64,000 nucleotides of DNA from Pleurodeles waltl (GCF_031143425.1 NC_090448.1:331774177-331838176), one strand, 5' to 3'. Shown: positions 22,801 through 34,929, counted from the stretch's first letter. A program made the numbers and translations. The notes: generated from the sequence alone by a model not told the origin.

Positions 22801-23740
22801 TATGGCCCTGGGCATGGCCATGGTACAATTTAAATTGGCTGTTAGGTCCAAGGGATGAGAACCCCTTAGAGGTGTAGCTAATAACAATACGGCAGGTGCA
22901 GTAGCAATGGAGTTTGAGGTGTCCAATGTACACAAATGATGACTGTATTGTACTGCTGTTTAATTGCTATGGTGTACCATGAAATTGTGGTAACTCAGTG
23001 ATCTGCTGATGGTCTAATGTAAACAATGTAATCTGTTTCACAGTTTGGCAGCCCAGTCCGTTTCAGCTAGAGTTTTTTTCAGGGCAGAAGGATTAATAGT
23101 ATTGAAGGCTGTTGCCATGTCTAAAAGTACCAGTGCTCAAACGCCCCCCATTGTCCACTAGGCGTTGAAGCACATCCAAAACCAATAGGATCACCAATTC
23201 TGTACTATATACTGTCCAGAACTGATCTTAGAAGCTAGCCAAAAGGTTGTTGTCTTTGCCAAATTGTTGTAGCTGTTTAAAAACACATTTTCCTAAAGTT
23301 GGCTAATCAATGGTAGAAGTGAAACTGGTCAAAAGTTGTTGAAATCTTGTGCTCTAAGAGTAGGTTTTTTTATAATGGGTTTCCAGTGCCATTTTACCAA
23401 GTGATGGGGAAAATATCCAGACAAACAATTAGGGGAGGGATTTAGACACATGACCATAAACCCTTTAGTTTACATATGATTGTAGTCTGGCAGCTAAAGT
23501 GACCTTGGTGATGTCTTTTATAAAGCTATTTTCAACTGTTTATTTGCTTTCTTATCTTTCTTGCACATACCTCATCTTGCACTGGATATCTGGGAAACCA
23601 TCTTGGAATTTTAATCCACACTATTCCCCCTTAAGGGCATTCTACATGCTGGAGCACACCAAACTAGGGCATGAAGAAATATGACCACATCATTCTACCA
23701 TGATGGAACTCCACACGGTGGAATGATGTGGTCATATTTC
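22800..23740. other. Unassigned spacer
   Basis: No supported gene. A local inverted repeat surrounds 23680-23745: AATATGACCACATCATTC and its reverse complement are separated by about 25 bp. Its origin is unknown. Confidence 0.45.
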
Positions 23741-23744
23741 TTCC

Positions 23745-24600
23745 CCTTGCCAGCCCTCACTATCTTCAAACACAGCTTCATCATCTACAAAGCCATCACA
23801 ATGCATTAACCACAAACCACATTGTGGGGTGTCCCCAGCAAACTTTCTGCACATGACCTGGGATTGTGGAGGATTGTGCGGGTAGTGGGAGGAAGATCTG
23901 AACACATTGCGGGAAGTCACACGCATGCTGATAGAGGCCTCAGTGGACCGCTGCTTTCTCTGAGTGCTTCCAGCACCTAGACAAGGAGCCCGAACGCAAC
24001 ACAGATTTGCCCTTCTGGGTCTGGCACTGACCAGAAGGAGAGTGGCCATACACTGGACGCAGCCTATGCCCCGACTAGTGGTAGATGGCTAGTTGATGTG
24101 CAGGAGTGGGGTGTGGCAGAAGAGAGATTCTTAAGAGATGTGCGCACAGATGAGACTGTGAGCAGGATCTGGAGATGTGGGGAGATCTGCTGAACACCCT
24201 ATTGAAGGATGACTTATTGGTGGCCTCTCCACACCCTCCTCCCCGCCACAGGATCCCAGATGTGGGAGTCAGCCAGTCAGGCGGCTCGAACACTACCTGG
24301 GATGCTGAGCCTGGATGAGCCCACACACAAAATGAAGTGAGCTTTGTTGATAAGTGGGGGATCATGGGTATGTGATAGGGATGCTGCAGTTATGTCTACC
24401 TTGTTAAGGTCCTCCCTCGCCTCCCCTTTCGCCCCCCACTTCAAGCCCCCAAGAAATGTTCAATGTATATCTGTAACTGGTTTCTCTCATTGTGCCGGGG
24501 GAAACACCCAGAAGATCCCACACACTATGAAGCGCCTCTTGTTTTTCTTTTTTCTCTGCCTGTTGATTTCTTCTTACTGTATTGTTTGAGTCTTGCATTT
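23745..24600 (+). pseudogene. L1/Tx1-like LINE ORF2 C-terminal relic with 3' UTR
   Basis: Reading frames between 23840 and 24065 encode LHMTWDCGG and then FALLGLALTRRRVAIHW, the layout found near the C-terminus of L1-like ORF2 (HMxWxC..., then LLxAKRxIAxxW). Several stops interrupt them. The following DNA to about 24600 includes TGTATATCTGTAACTG and a T-rich stretch, compatible with a 3' UTR. Family assignment by eye only. Confidence 0.55.
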
Positions 24601-24997
24601 GCTTCTTCACAATTCGGTAAATTGCTGACAGATGCGCCCGGCATATGATAACCTTGCGTGGCTCCACAATGCCGAGGCTAGATATATGTATCCTAAATAC
24701 TAAACAAAAACATGTTATTAAAAGAAAATGCAGAAACAGCTACCTTTCCTATCACTATTTGCCTTTATGCTTGTCAGTGATCCTGTACCATGCTCCTCTG
24801 CCACCCTGCCTCTTGGTTAGGTTTGACTAGAGAAATACCACATACAGATGACTGGAAACCCATACTACTTAAATGATAAGCTTGCTATCTCAAGTGGCTC
24901 TCCGTACACCTGTAGCAAGGACACCTCCAAACAGAATAAGAAGTACTAGTGCTGAGAGACAAAAAAAAGCAAAAGGCCTTTTTCATCTATACACCAA

Positions 24998-25618
24998 GGG
25001 GCCTACTTACAAAGAATTGGTATAGGGCAGCACCACAAGTCTATTTGGTGCACTGCCCTATGCCAATTTGAAAGGGCAGGAATGCACCGAATCTATGAGA
25101 TGTGTGCATTCCTGTCCTTTCAGCCAGTGCCAGCACACAATCTTGTGCCTAGTGCCAATGCAGGCACCCTTTCACAATGGTGCAGGGGTGTTAGTGTTGT
25201 TGGCAGGATTGTTTTGTGCAAGAAGAGGCACCTTTCTGCACAAAAACAATCCATGGAGGCGTTTTCCCCTTTCTATTTGTGCTGCAGAATGCAGCACTCA
25301 TAGAAAGAGGGAAAAAGGAGGAGAAATTAAGATATTTCTCCTCATTATGACTGCCCTGGGGAGGCATAGAGTTTTGAAGCATTCCCAGGTTTACATGTCC
25401 CATGGAGGTTGTGTGGGAAAACCAACCACAATGCCCATGCAATGCCAGCCTAACGTAATGAAAGGCAACACAGCGACTTGCGCTGCATTGCCTTACACCA
25501 TAACTACAAGGCCATGAAAAGCCAGGCAAACCTTGTAGATATGGGTCTGCACTGTGCACCTCTGGTGCATCAAAACAAGTGATGCATCTTCAGTGCAAGG
25601 GGCTTGTACATATGACCC
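24998..25618. mobile_element. Possible TIR element (unclassified)
   Basis: The left end GGGCCTACTTACAA and right end TTGTACATATGACCC form an imperfect inverted pair, and CAAG flanks both sides (24995-24998 overlapping the end, and 25619-25622). The interior contains inverted GGTGCA/TGCACC motifs and no intact gene. Confidence 0.4.
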
Positions 25619-25619
25619 C

Positions 25620-25908
25620 AAGGATCTGGAACGATAGTCACATATCCATCCAGACAGCCCGAATCATGCTCCAACTTAGGAAACATCTGAATACTAAAAA
25701 CAAACCATCCACTTCTCCTATCACATGTTGACTGTATCTTTGGCTTCGACCCTGTACAGATCTTTCCGATAGTTTGCGCTATATAAATTTCACATTCATA
25801 GATAAATACCTAATGCACTAATATGTGAAAAATTTGTTAACATTTGATTAACAAATTAAGTTTCTGGAGAGACCTAGGCCTAATCTTTCCATCCAGTGTT
25901 GATAAGAT
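25620..25908. other. Possible LINE 3' tail and spacer
   Basis: TTTGCGCTATATAAATTTC at about 25782-25800 resembles the 3' end of L2-like LINEs. The rest is unassigned up to the TSD of element B. Confidence 0.35.
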
Positions 25909-26229
25909 AATGGGGGTCATTACAACATTGGCGGTATAAGGCGCATACCGCCGTGCAGAAGACCGCCAATACACCGCCGCGGCGGCGGTAGACCGCCACA
26001 TCTATTATGGCACACATCACGGAATCCGCCGAAATTCAGACACCCACACAACCCCGCCACACCAAAGGTCAGCGATAAACATGCTGAAACAAATCCTCCA
26101 CCTCCACGCCAACAGAAACACGCCCATGCTATTACGACCCACTAATCCACGTGGCGGTCTTTCAACCGCGGTATTCCATTGGCGGTACACACCGCCGCGC
26201 TCAAAATACACACACATCTCCAAAACACC

Positions 26230-26511
26230 GCCACATTGGACAATGCAAAATACACACACCTGATACACATACAAACAACACTCCCACACACCCAACACAA
26301 TATAAAACACACACCCACATCACCCACAAACCCCTACAACCAGAAATTCTGAGAGAAGGCCAGAGAAAGAGCACAGCTATTGACAACCCCATCACACAGA
26401 GGCACACAACACCATCACCCACACAACATCCACGCACAAAACACCACATACCACTACACTCACCACACTCATCACCACATACACCACCCCACACCTCACA
26501 CACACCACCCC
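26230..26511. repeat. CA-rich 5' leader of Myb1 in element B
   Basis: The stretch is dominated by CA/ACC steps (reverse complement of the TG-rich block at 15430-15720 in element A). It is open in the Myb1 frame back to an upstream ATG at 26380, but the His/Thr-rich peptide it would encode looks like low-complexity read-through. Confidence 0.6.
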
Positions 26512-28042
26512 ATGTCACGCCAAAGACACCCCCGCTTCTCCGAGGAGGAGCTCAGGGTCATGGTGGAGGAAATCGTACGGGTAGAGCCACAGCTATTTGG
26601 CTCACAGGTACAGCACACATCAATAGCCAGGAAGATGGAACTATGGCGCAGAATAGTCGACAGGGTGAACGCCGTGGGACAGCACCCAAGAAATAGGGAG
26701 GAAATCAGGAAGAGGTGGAACGACCTACGGGGGAAGGTGCGTTCCACGGTATCCAGGCACAACCTCGCGGTGCAGCGGACTGGTGGCGGATACCCACCTC
26801 CTCCCCCACAACTAACATGGGAGGAGCAAGTCTTGACCATCTTGCATCCTGAGGGCCTCGGAGAAGTCGGTGGAGGATGGGACTCTGGTAAGTCAAATCT
26901 TAACTATCACATCCCCCACCCTACCTGAATACTATCACACACCCCCACCCCCACCCTCACACCCTCCCCTATCACCCCAAATCCTCAGTAATGTACCCAT
27001 AACACAAACCACCCATCCCAACACCAAGCCCTGCATGACACAACTAAGCATAGGCACCCCTCACTAAAGCATGCTCACTGCACATACCCAGAACACCCCC
27101 CCAACCATCATCACACAAGCCCCCACACAGGAATCCTTGCACTGGGGTACACAAACACCCACCCATTGCACACCATGAAACACACACATGCAATAATCAT
27201 GTTCTCATACCCCTGCAGGAACCCGAAGGACCGTCACCACACCAGAGGGTCCAGACAACACCACTCCACCCCCAGAAGAGGCCCACAGTGACGACAGCAG
27301 CTCTGCCCCACTGGATCTTGATGACCAGCCCGGACCATCGTGGGCCTCAGGACAGTCGGTTCCCCTTGCCCAGCCACAGCCCAACACCGAGCTGCTACCC
27401 TCTGGTAAAACCAGCACAGCACCCACCCAGCGGGCCCAAACCTCCCTACCCAGGACAGGGCAATCACCGGTGTGTCCACCACTACAGGGCACCCAGGCTA
27501 ACCCACCACCCCAACAACAACAGGGACCTGGGGGCAGTGGTAGTGGGCACACGGTCCAGGGGACGGAGGCACAGGAACACCGGGGAACTGGGAGGGCTGC
27601 TGTGCGACAGAGGGAGGACAGGCCAAGGGAACCAACTCTCCACGAGGCCCTCTCCTCCATCATGGGAGCATACCACCACTCCCAGGAGACAATGGATACG
27701 GTCCTGGACAAGTTGCAGGAGACCCTGCGCCTGCAGGAGGAGCAGTATTTGGGGTTCAGGGAGGAGCTCAGGACCATCGGCTCCGCCCTGGGCACCATTG
27801 TAGGGGTGCTGACGGGCATTCAAAAGACCTTGAGGGACACCGTGGCACTCCAAGGGGCCCCTGACACTAGCCACGACGATGAACTGCCCACCACCTCCGC
27901 CGGCGCTAGTGGACAGGACGCCCCGCCACAGGACCACCACACCAGCACCCCACCCCCTGCAGATGGACAACCACCACGCAAGCGGTCCCTGAGATCCAGG
28001 AACAGGACAGAGCAAGATGGCAAGACCCCCGCCAGGAAATAA
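26512..28042 (+). CDS. Intact Myb/SANT-like Harbinger accessory protein (Myb1, 399 aa, two exons)
   Basis: Exon 1 is 26512-26887 (donor GTAAGT) and exon 2 is 27219-28042 (acceptor CCCCTGCAG); together 1200 nt with a TAA stop and no internal stop. Residues 1-85 form a Myb/SANT-like DNA-binding domain: MSRQRHPRFSEEELRVMVEE, then IARKMELWRRIVDRV and IRKRWNDLRGKV. Exon 2 gives an acidic Ser/Asp/Pro segment, a Gln/Gly-rich linker, a coiled-coil stretch (LDKLQETLRLQEEQYLGFRE) and a basic tail (PPRKRSLRSRNR) that may be a nuclear localisation signal. In known Harbinger elements the Myb-like protein recruits the transposase to DNA and the nucleus. The ATG at 26512 was preferred to 26380 because element A conserves it and the upstream sequence is low complexity. 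It converges with the transposase, 480 bp downstream. Confidence 0.85.
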
Positions 28043-28522
28043 GACCACCCTGATTGTCCTCCCACTGTCCCACTTTGTTACCCTGTCCATATTCGAACTG
28101 CCCCAGCTTCACTTCCTATGCCCAGATGGGCAGTGCACCTGTGAGACTAATAGACTGGACTCTGCCATGGACATTCCTCCACCATCACCCATCACCACTT
28201 TACAACCCCCCTTCATTTTTTGAGCACGTAAATAAACACCTTTGAAACACCAAAAAATCTATAGTCAGTCTATGATTTGGTACTTTGTATTATCAATCAC
28301 AGTGTCATAATGGGTTACCATTGTAAGGCTAACATACCTATGTCACACATCAAAAGCCCTTGAAGGATGCAAGCAGTTGACACGTAGGTTACCACACTTG
28401 TTAAACTGAAATGGAAGGGTACAACTCAATTAACAAATAGTGAGTGAAATGTAGGTACAGGATAGAGGTAGACGTGTGAAAGTTAATGTAATGTTAAACC
28501 AGAAAATGTTCTCACCTGTGTG
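28043..28522. other. Convergent 3' intergenic region of element B
   Basis: About 480 bp between the stop codons of Myb1 and the transposase. AATAAA at 28230-28235 is a likely polyadenylation signal for Myb1. The matching region in element A (13425-13904) has a similar layout. Confidence 0.55.
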
Positions 28523-29817
28523 TCACTGGAAATATTGCTGTATGACTGAATCCCTGTTGTCGTTTTCTTCTTCCTCAGCTTCATCCTCATCACTGTCCAC
28601 AGGCTCCACAGCTGCTACAACACCGTCATCTGGATCATCCTCCTGTAGAAAAGGCACCTTACGTCGCAATGCCAAATGATGCAGCATGGAGCAGGCGACG
28701 ATGATGTCGCACACCTTCTTCGGTGAGTAGAATAGGGATCCACCTGTCATATGGAGGCACCTGAACCTGGCCTTAAGGAGGCCGAAGGTGCGTTCGATAA
28801 CCCTCCTAGTCCGCCCATGGGCATCATTGTACCGTTCCTCTGCCCTGGTCCTGGGATTCCTCACTGGGGTCAATAGCCAGGAAAGGTTGGGGTAACCAGA
28901 GTCCCCCAATAGCCATACACGGTGCCTCTGGAGTTCACCCATCATATCAGAGATGCTGCTATTGCGCAGGATGTAGGCGTCATGCACTGAGCCAGGGAAC
29001 ATAGCATTTACCTGCGAGATGTACTGGTCTGCCAAACAGACCATCTGGACATTCATAGAATGATAACTCTTCCTGTTCCTGTACACCTGTTCACTCCTGC
29101 GGGTGGGACCAGAGCTACATGGGTCCCATCAATGGCACCTATGACGTTGGGGATATGTCCAAGGGCATAGAAGTCACCTTTCACTGTAGGTAAATCCTCC
29201 ACCTGAGGGAATATGATGTATCTCCTTACATGTTTCAGCAGGGCAGACAACACTCTGGACAACACGTTGGAAAACATAGGCTGGGACATCCCTGATGCCA
29301 TGGCCACTGTTGTCTGAAATGACCCACTTGCAAGGAAATGGAGCACTGACAGCACCTGCACATCAGGGGGGATTCCAGTCGGATGGCGGATCGGTGACTT
29401 CAGGTCTGGCTCCAACTGGGTACACAGTTCCTGGATTGTGGCACTGTCAAACCTGTAGGTGACAATGACATGTCTTTCTTCCATTGTCAACAGGTCCACC
29501 AGCGGTCGGTACACCTGAGGATTCCGCCATCTTCTCATATGTCCCAGCTGACGGTGCCTACGAAGGACAACAGCGAAGAACCAGTCATTAATTATCCAGG
29601 TATGTACCCACTGTTACACACAAGACTACACCAGACACAAAACCCTTCCTGTATGTGTGTTGAGTGTAGGCCTAGCTATGTGTGACGCAGTAGTAAATGA
29701 AGCCATGTGGGCCCCTGAAATGGCGGCTGCCTGACCTCTAAACTGGGACAATGGGATTGTGGGGTAACTGCGCTGGCGTTGCACACCGTCGCAGTAGGCG
29801 GTCGTAGACTGCGGCGC

Positions 29818-29870
29818 AATGCTGCATTGGTTAACATTGGACCCTATGGGTCCCAGGAGCCAATGAACAG
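29818..29870. promoter_or_regulatory. Shared divergent promoter core between transposase exon 2 and Myb2 (element B)
   Basis: CATTGG and CCAATG face each other around GGACCCTATGGGTCC, with ATTGGTTAAC on the outer side; the arrangement is conserved with 11980-12035. Two GGACGTCACC motifs (CRE-like) lie at 29902-29930 between this core and the Myb2 start. If transposase transcription really begins at exon 1 near 35.6 kb, this core may serve Myb2 mainly, or a second transposase promoter. Confidence 0.5.
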
Positions 29871-30021
29871 GTGCGCTGGCGGTGATGATGCGCACCGCCG
29901 CGGACGTCACCTCCGCGGACGTCACCGCCATTTTCTATCTCTTCAATCACTAGATACCTGACCTTCGACAGGAGAGGACCTACACTGCTAGTGCTGCTGT
30001 GACCTCGGTCTGGAATCGACG

Positions 30022-33000
30022 ATGGCTGCTGCGTCTGGGGAAAGGGCCCCTGCCTTCATTGCACAGGAGTTGGAGAAACTTGTGGATGGGGTCCTCCCCC
30101 AGTACACGCTACTCTACGGTCCTCTAGACCAACAGGTTAGTACAGAGGGAGCACGTTGTATGGCCTAGGCCTGGGTGGAGAGGGCTGGGTGGAAGAGGGA
30201 AGGGGGCAGAGTACATAGAACAGTTATGCATGGGAATGAATGGGCCACATGGCCAGAGTAGGGAGGGGGCCACTCACATTGACGGTGCAGATGGTAATGA
30301 CTGTACCTCTTCCCTTGTGCATGTCATGTAGGTCAGCACCCACCAGAAGAGGGACATTTGGCGTGCCATCGCCAAGGAGGTCCAGACCCTGGGGGCCCAC
30401 CAGAGACAGGGCACCCACTGCCGGAAGAGATGGGAGGACATTCGCCGCTGCAGCAACAAGACGGCGGAGGCTCAGCTGGGGATGGCCTCCCAACGTGGGA
30501 GGGGTGCCCGTCGCACCATGACCCCCCTGATGTTCCGGATCCTGGCGGTGGCCTACCCGGAGTTGGATGGGCGCTTGAGGACATCACAGCAGACACAAGG
30601 GGGTGAGTACAACCTCATTCTGCGGACTTTGCGTGCAGTGGAGGTGTCTGGGTGGGGGAGGTGGGCTGTGGGGGTCCCTAGGCCAGGGCGAATTCGGTGT
30701 GCAAGGCCCCTCCGTAATGTAGGCTATGTGGCACTCTACCCCACCTCACCAGAGTGCCAAGTTGAGGTATAGTTGCCCCTGTGGCATCCATGTGCGCAGA
30801 TGTCCACCATTGCCATGTAGGCCATATCCCAGAAATTGCATGTGCAGAGGGCAGGAGCACGGCGTAATGCAGGGGGCTGCTGCGTCTGTCTTGTCCGCCA
30901 ACGGTAGCGGAATGCCATGCACTAAAACTCTCTTTCTTCTGTCTCCCCTCTTTTCCTGCTCTCCCTGTCCTTTTGTACATCAGCATCATCAGGCGGAGGT
31001 ACAGTGGCACCGGAGCACGAGGGAGCTGCATCCCACATGGCCATGGAGGGCCACACCACAGATTCTGAATGCACCAGTGGGACGGAGGGGAGCTTCACGT
31101 CGGCCACCGGATCACCAACCAGCGACACTGACTCGTTCGCCGATGGGAGCTCCCCTGTGGTGCGACACCATCTGTGCGCCCCACTTCTACAGGTACAGCG
31201 GCCACCTCCCCTACCAGCACCGCCCTCCCAGCAGCCCCTCAGCGTTCGTCCCATGCCCGCTCACCCAGGAGGGTGGGCATCACCTTCGCCCCAGGCACCT
31301 CAGGCCCTGCCCCAGTCACCCCTGCTGCCCTCAGTGAGGAGGCCATTGACCTCCTCAGGTCACTCACTGTTGGGCATTCTACCATTGTGAATGCCATCCA
31401 GGGTGTAGAACGAGAGTTGCAACACAGTAATGCATTCCTGGAGGGCATTCATTCTGGTCAGGCTGTCTTTCAGCGAACCCTGCAATCTCTGGCCTCAGCA
31501 CTGATGGCAGCCATTGTCCCTGTGTCCAGCCTCCCCCCTCCAACTTCCTCCACCCAGACCCAATCCCCTGTACCCCAGCCCATCCCAAGCACCCCTACAG
31601 ACCAGCATGCACACAAGTCAACACACCCAAGTAGCTCAAGCAAACATAGGCACTACACACACCACAGGCACTCACGCATGCCTCACCCACATACAGACAC
31701 AGCAACATCCACTGTCTCCACTGTGTCCCCCTCCTCCTCTTCTCCCTCCTCCCTCCCAGTCTCGTCTACACACACACCTGCATGCACCACATCTACAGGC
31801 ACTAGGACTCGCACCAGGACACCCAGCACCACAAGCCGCTCACCTGCACTCACCACCTCCACTCCCATTTACACGTCCCCTGTGTCCTCTCCCAGTGTGT
31901 CTGTGATGCCCCCTCCCAAAGTACCCAAACGCCGGCAATCACTCACCCAACATCCATCCACCTCACAACAGCCTTCAGTACCTGCACCTGCACCCAAAAC
32001 ATCTAAAGTGACACCTCCTACAACCACCTCCTCTTCCTCCACTCCCAGACCCCTCCAGCTACCCATCCCAGTGTCCGGCAGAAACTGTCCCTATGTCAAA
32101 TTGACCTTTTTGCCCCCCCACCCCTCCAATTCATCAGTCCCGTCGTAGCGCCTCAGCCAAAAAGCCTCCAATACCAGTTGTGCCTGTTCAAGGTTTGTGG
32201 AGTGCACCGGCCACCAGGGCAGGCATTATGACCCGGAGCCAAGGCACTGGCAGCCCACCCCCTGTAAAGGCTCTAAAATTGGAGAGTGGATGACGGGACT
32301 GTGTTAAGACTCCTGGTGGGACAACAAGTGACATGGGTTCGAAGGGGATTGGTGAGTCAGCTGTAACTCCAACAAAGGTGGGGAAGGTCCAGAGGAAGTC
32401 TGCCCAGCCTGTTGTGAGTGTCACGGCGGTGAAGTGCGCCATCTTTGCCGACGGTCCAGACCCAACCGCCAGCACCGTCGTCACTGGTCCAGAGGCCACC
32501 GCCGGAGTCACAGCCCAGGAGGGCCCAAGTATCGTCACTGGTCAGGAGACCACCGCCGGAGTTACAGCCCAGGAGGGCCCAAGTATCGTCACTGGTCAGG
32601 AGACCACCGCCGGAGTCACAGCCCAGGAGGGCCCAAGTATCGTCACTGGTCCAGAGACCACCGCCGGAGTCACAGCCCAGGAGGGCCCAAGTATCGTCAC
32701 TGGTCCAGAGACCACCGCCGGAGTCACAGCCCAGGAGGGCCCAAGTATCGTCACTGGTCCAGAGACCACCACCGGAGTCACAGCCCAGGAGGGCCCAAGT
32801 ATCGTCACTGTTCCAGAGACCACCACCAGAGTCACAGCCCAGGAGGGCACAAGTATCGTCACTGGTCAGGAAACCACCGCCGGAGTCACAGACCAGGAGG
32901 GCCCAAGTATTGTCACTGGTCAGGAGACCACCACCACCGCCGGAGTCACAGCCCAGGAGGGCCCAAGTATCGTCACTGGTCAGGAGACCACCGCCGGAGT

Positions 33001-33268
33001 CACAGCCCAGGAGGGCACAAGTATCGTCACTGGTCAGGAGACCACCGCCGGAGTCTCAGCCCAGGAGGGCACAAGTATCGTCACTGGTCCAGAGACCACC
33101 GCCACCGCCGGAGTCAGTGCCCAGGAGGGCCCAAGTACCGTCACTGGTCAGGAGACCACCGCCGGAGTCTCAGCCCAGGAGGGCACAAGTATCATCACTG
33201 GTCCAGAAACCACCACCCGAGTCACAGCCCAGGAGGGGCCCGGTTGCCACAGCCCTGCTGGGCAATGA
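30022..33268 (+). pseudogene. Second Myb/SANT-like gene (Myb2) of element B, frameshifted in exon 3
   Basis: Exon 1 is 30022-30135 (38 codons), exon 2 is 30332-30602 (271 nt) and exon 3 begins at 30975 or 30978; splice sites fit phases 0 and 1. Exons 1-2 encode a Myb/SANT-like domain (ELEKLVDGVLPQYTLLYG, QKRDIWRAIAKEV, CRKRWEDIRRCSNK), then a conserved LMFRILAVAYPELDGRLR. Exon 3 is one base short near 31160-31175 relative to element A, which throws the conserved block VGITFAPGTSGPAPVTPAAL and the helix ERELQHSNAFLEGI (31174-32148) out of frame with exon 2. The tail is Ser/Thr/Pro-rich. A further open stretch 32333-33268 runs through the 54-bp array. The gene lies wholly inside transposase intron 1 on the opposite strand. 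Confidence 0.75.
32480..33240 (+). repeat. 54-bp coding-frame minisatellite, about 13 copies
   Basis: CCAAGTATCGTCACTGGT recurs every 54 bp from about 32526 (two units are 60 bp, with an extra ACCACC or similar). In one frame each unit encodes an 18-residue repeat around PETTAGVTAQEGPSIVT. The other two frames are also open, giving Arg/His-rich and Pro/Arg-rich readings, so coding status is not proven by openness alone. Confidence 0.9.
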
Positions 33269-34100
33269 TGGAACGTCATGCCACCCACCAAAGCTCATTG
33301 TAGAGAACGTCATGCCACCCACCAATGCCCATTGGAGAGAACATCATGCCACACACCAATGCCCAGTGTAGAGATCGTCATGCCACACACCAATGTCCGT
33401 ATCAGAACCGCCATGGCAAAGCACCGCTGAACAGTCCAGAACCGCCATGGCAAAGCACCACTGTAACTCCAACAAAGGTGGGGAAGGTCCAGAGGAAGTC
33501 TGCCCAGCCTGTTGTGAGTGTCACGGCGGAGAAGTGCGCCATCTTTTTCCGACGGTCCAGACCCAACCGCCAGCACCGTCGTCACTGGTCCAGAGACCAC
33601 CGCCGGAGTCACAACCCAGGAGGGCCCAAGTATCGTCACTGGTCAGGAGACCACCGCCGGAGTCACAGCCCAGGAGGGCCCAAGTATCGTCACTGGTCAG
33701 GAGACCACCGTCACTGCCGGAGTTACAGCCCAGGAGGGCCCAAGTATCGTCACTGGTCAGGAGACCACCACCACCGCCGGAGTCAGCCCAGGAGGGCCCA
33801 AGTATCGTCACTGGTCAGGAGACCACCGCCGGAGTCTCAGCCCAGGAGGGCACAAGTATCGTCACTGGTCCAGAAACCACCGCCCGAGTCACAGCCCAGG
33901 AGGGGCCCGGTTGCCACAGTCCCGCTGGGCAATGATGGAACGTCATGCCACCCACCAAAGCTCATTGTAGAGAACGTCATGCCACCCACCAATGCCCATT
34001 GGAGAGAACATCATGCCACACACCAATGCCCAGTGTAGAGATCGTCATGCCACACACCAATGTCCGTATCAGAACCGCCATGGCAAAGCACCGCTGAACA
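33238..34100 (+). repeat. Tandem segmental duplication of the 54-bp array with its flanks
   Basis: The block starting ACTCCAACAAAGGTGGGG (32358) and ending with the CATGCCACCCACCAA-type motifs (to about 33465) is repeated from 33466 to about 34110, but the second copy holds only about five 54-bp units. The CATGCCAC motif itself recurs every 35-40 bp at 33277-33400 and again at 33943-34065. Confidence 0.8.
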
Positions 34101-34797
34101 GTCCAGAACTGCCATGGCAAAGCACCGCTGAACAGTCCAGAACCGCCATGGCAAAGCACCGCTGAACAGTCCAGAACCGCCATGGCAAAGCACTGCTGAA
34201 CAGGGCAAAGACCGCCATGGCAAAGCACCGCTGAACAGTCCAGAACCGCCATGGCAAAGCACTGCTGAACAGGGCAAAGACCGCCATGTCAAAGCACTGC
34301 TGAACAGTCCAGAACCGCCATGGCAAAGCACAGCTGAACAGGGCAAAGACCGCCATGTCAAAGCACCGCTGAACAGGGCAAAGACCGCCATGTCAAAGCA
34401 CCGCTGAACAGGGCAAAGACCGCCATGGCAAAGCACCGCTGAACAGTCCAGAACCGCCATGTCAAAGCACCGCTGAACAGGGCAAAGACCGCTATGTCAA
34501 AGCACCGCTGAACAGGGCAAAGACCGCCATGGCAAAGCACCGCTGAACAGTCCAGAACCGCCATGTCAAAGCACCGCTGAACAGGGCAAAGACCGCCATG
34601 TTAAAGCACCGCTGAACAGGGCAAAGACCGCCATGGCAAAGCACCGCTGAACAGGGCAAAGACCGCCATGGCAAAGCACCGCTGAACAGTCCAGAACCGC
34701 CATGTCAAAGCACCGCTGAACAGGGCAAAAACCGCCATGGCAAAGCACCGCTGAACAGGGCAAAGACCGCCATGGCAAAGAACCGCTGAACAGGGCA
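34070..34797. repeat. 34-35-bp minisatellite, about 21 copies
   Basis: Units read ACCGCCATGGCAAAGCACCG followed by CTGAACAG and either TCCAGA or GGCAAAG. The two unit types alternate irregularly. The CACCGCTGAACAGGGC core is the reverse complement of the core of the 30-bp array at 8530-9112 in element A, so both arrays grew from the same ancestral sequence. Confidence 0.9.
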
Positions 34798-34929
34798 TGC
34801 ACCGTTTAGGAATGAAAAGGCCGCCTCATCAGGCATCCTTCTCCCATGTGCAGCTGGGACAGTGACAGGACATGAACTTTCACGGGGAGACTCATCCAGT
34901 CTGGGCACCAGTCCCCCCCAGTACCAGTA

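Noticed and set aside
28523..29557. Domesticated HARBI1 host gene
   Set aside because: The gene lies inside an element with TIRs, TSD and sister copy A, needs a frame change, and shows a transposon context, so it is treated as a transposon gene and not the conserved host HARBI1.
32434..33371. Two further long frames (289 and 308 codons) over the 54-bp array
   Set aside because: They are alternative frames of the same repeat; only the frame of 32333-33268 can even be argued to continue Myb2.
33977..34802. Series of - strand ORFs of 60-150 codons
   Set aside because: All are readings of the 34-35-bp minisatellite and restart in each frame as unit length changes.
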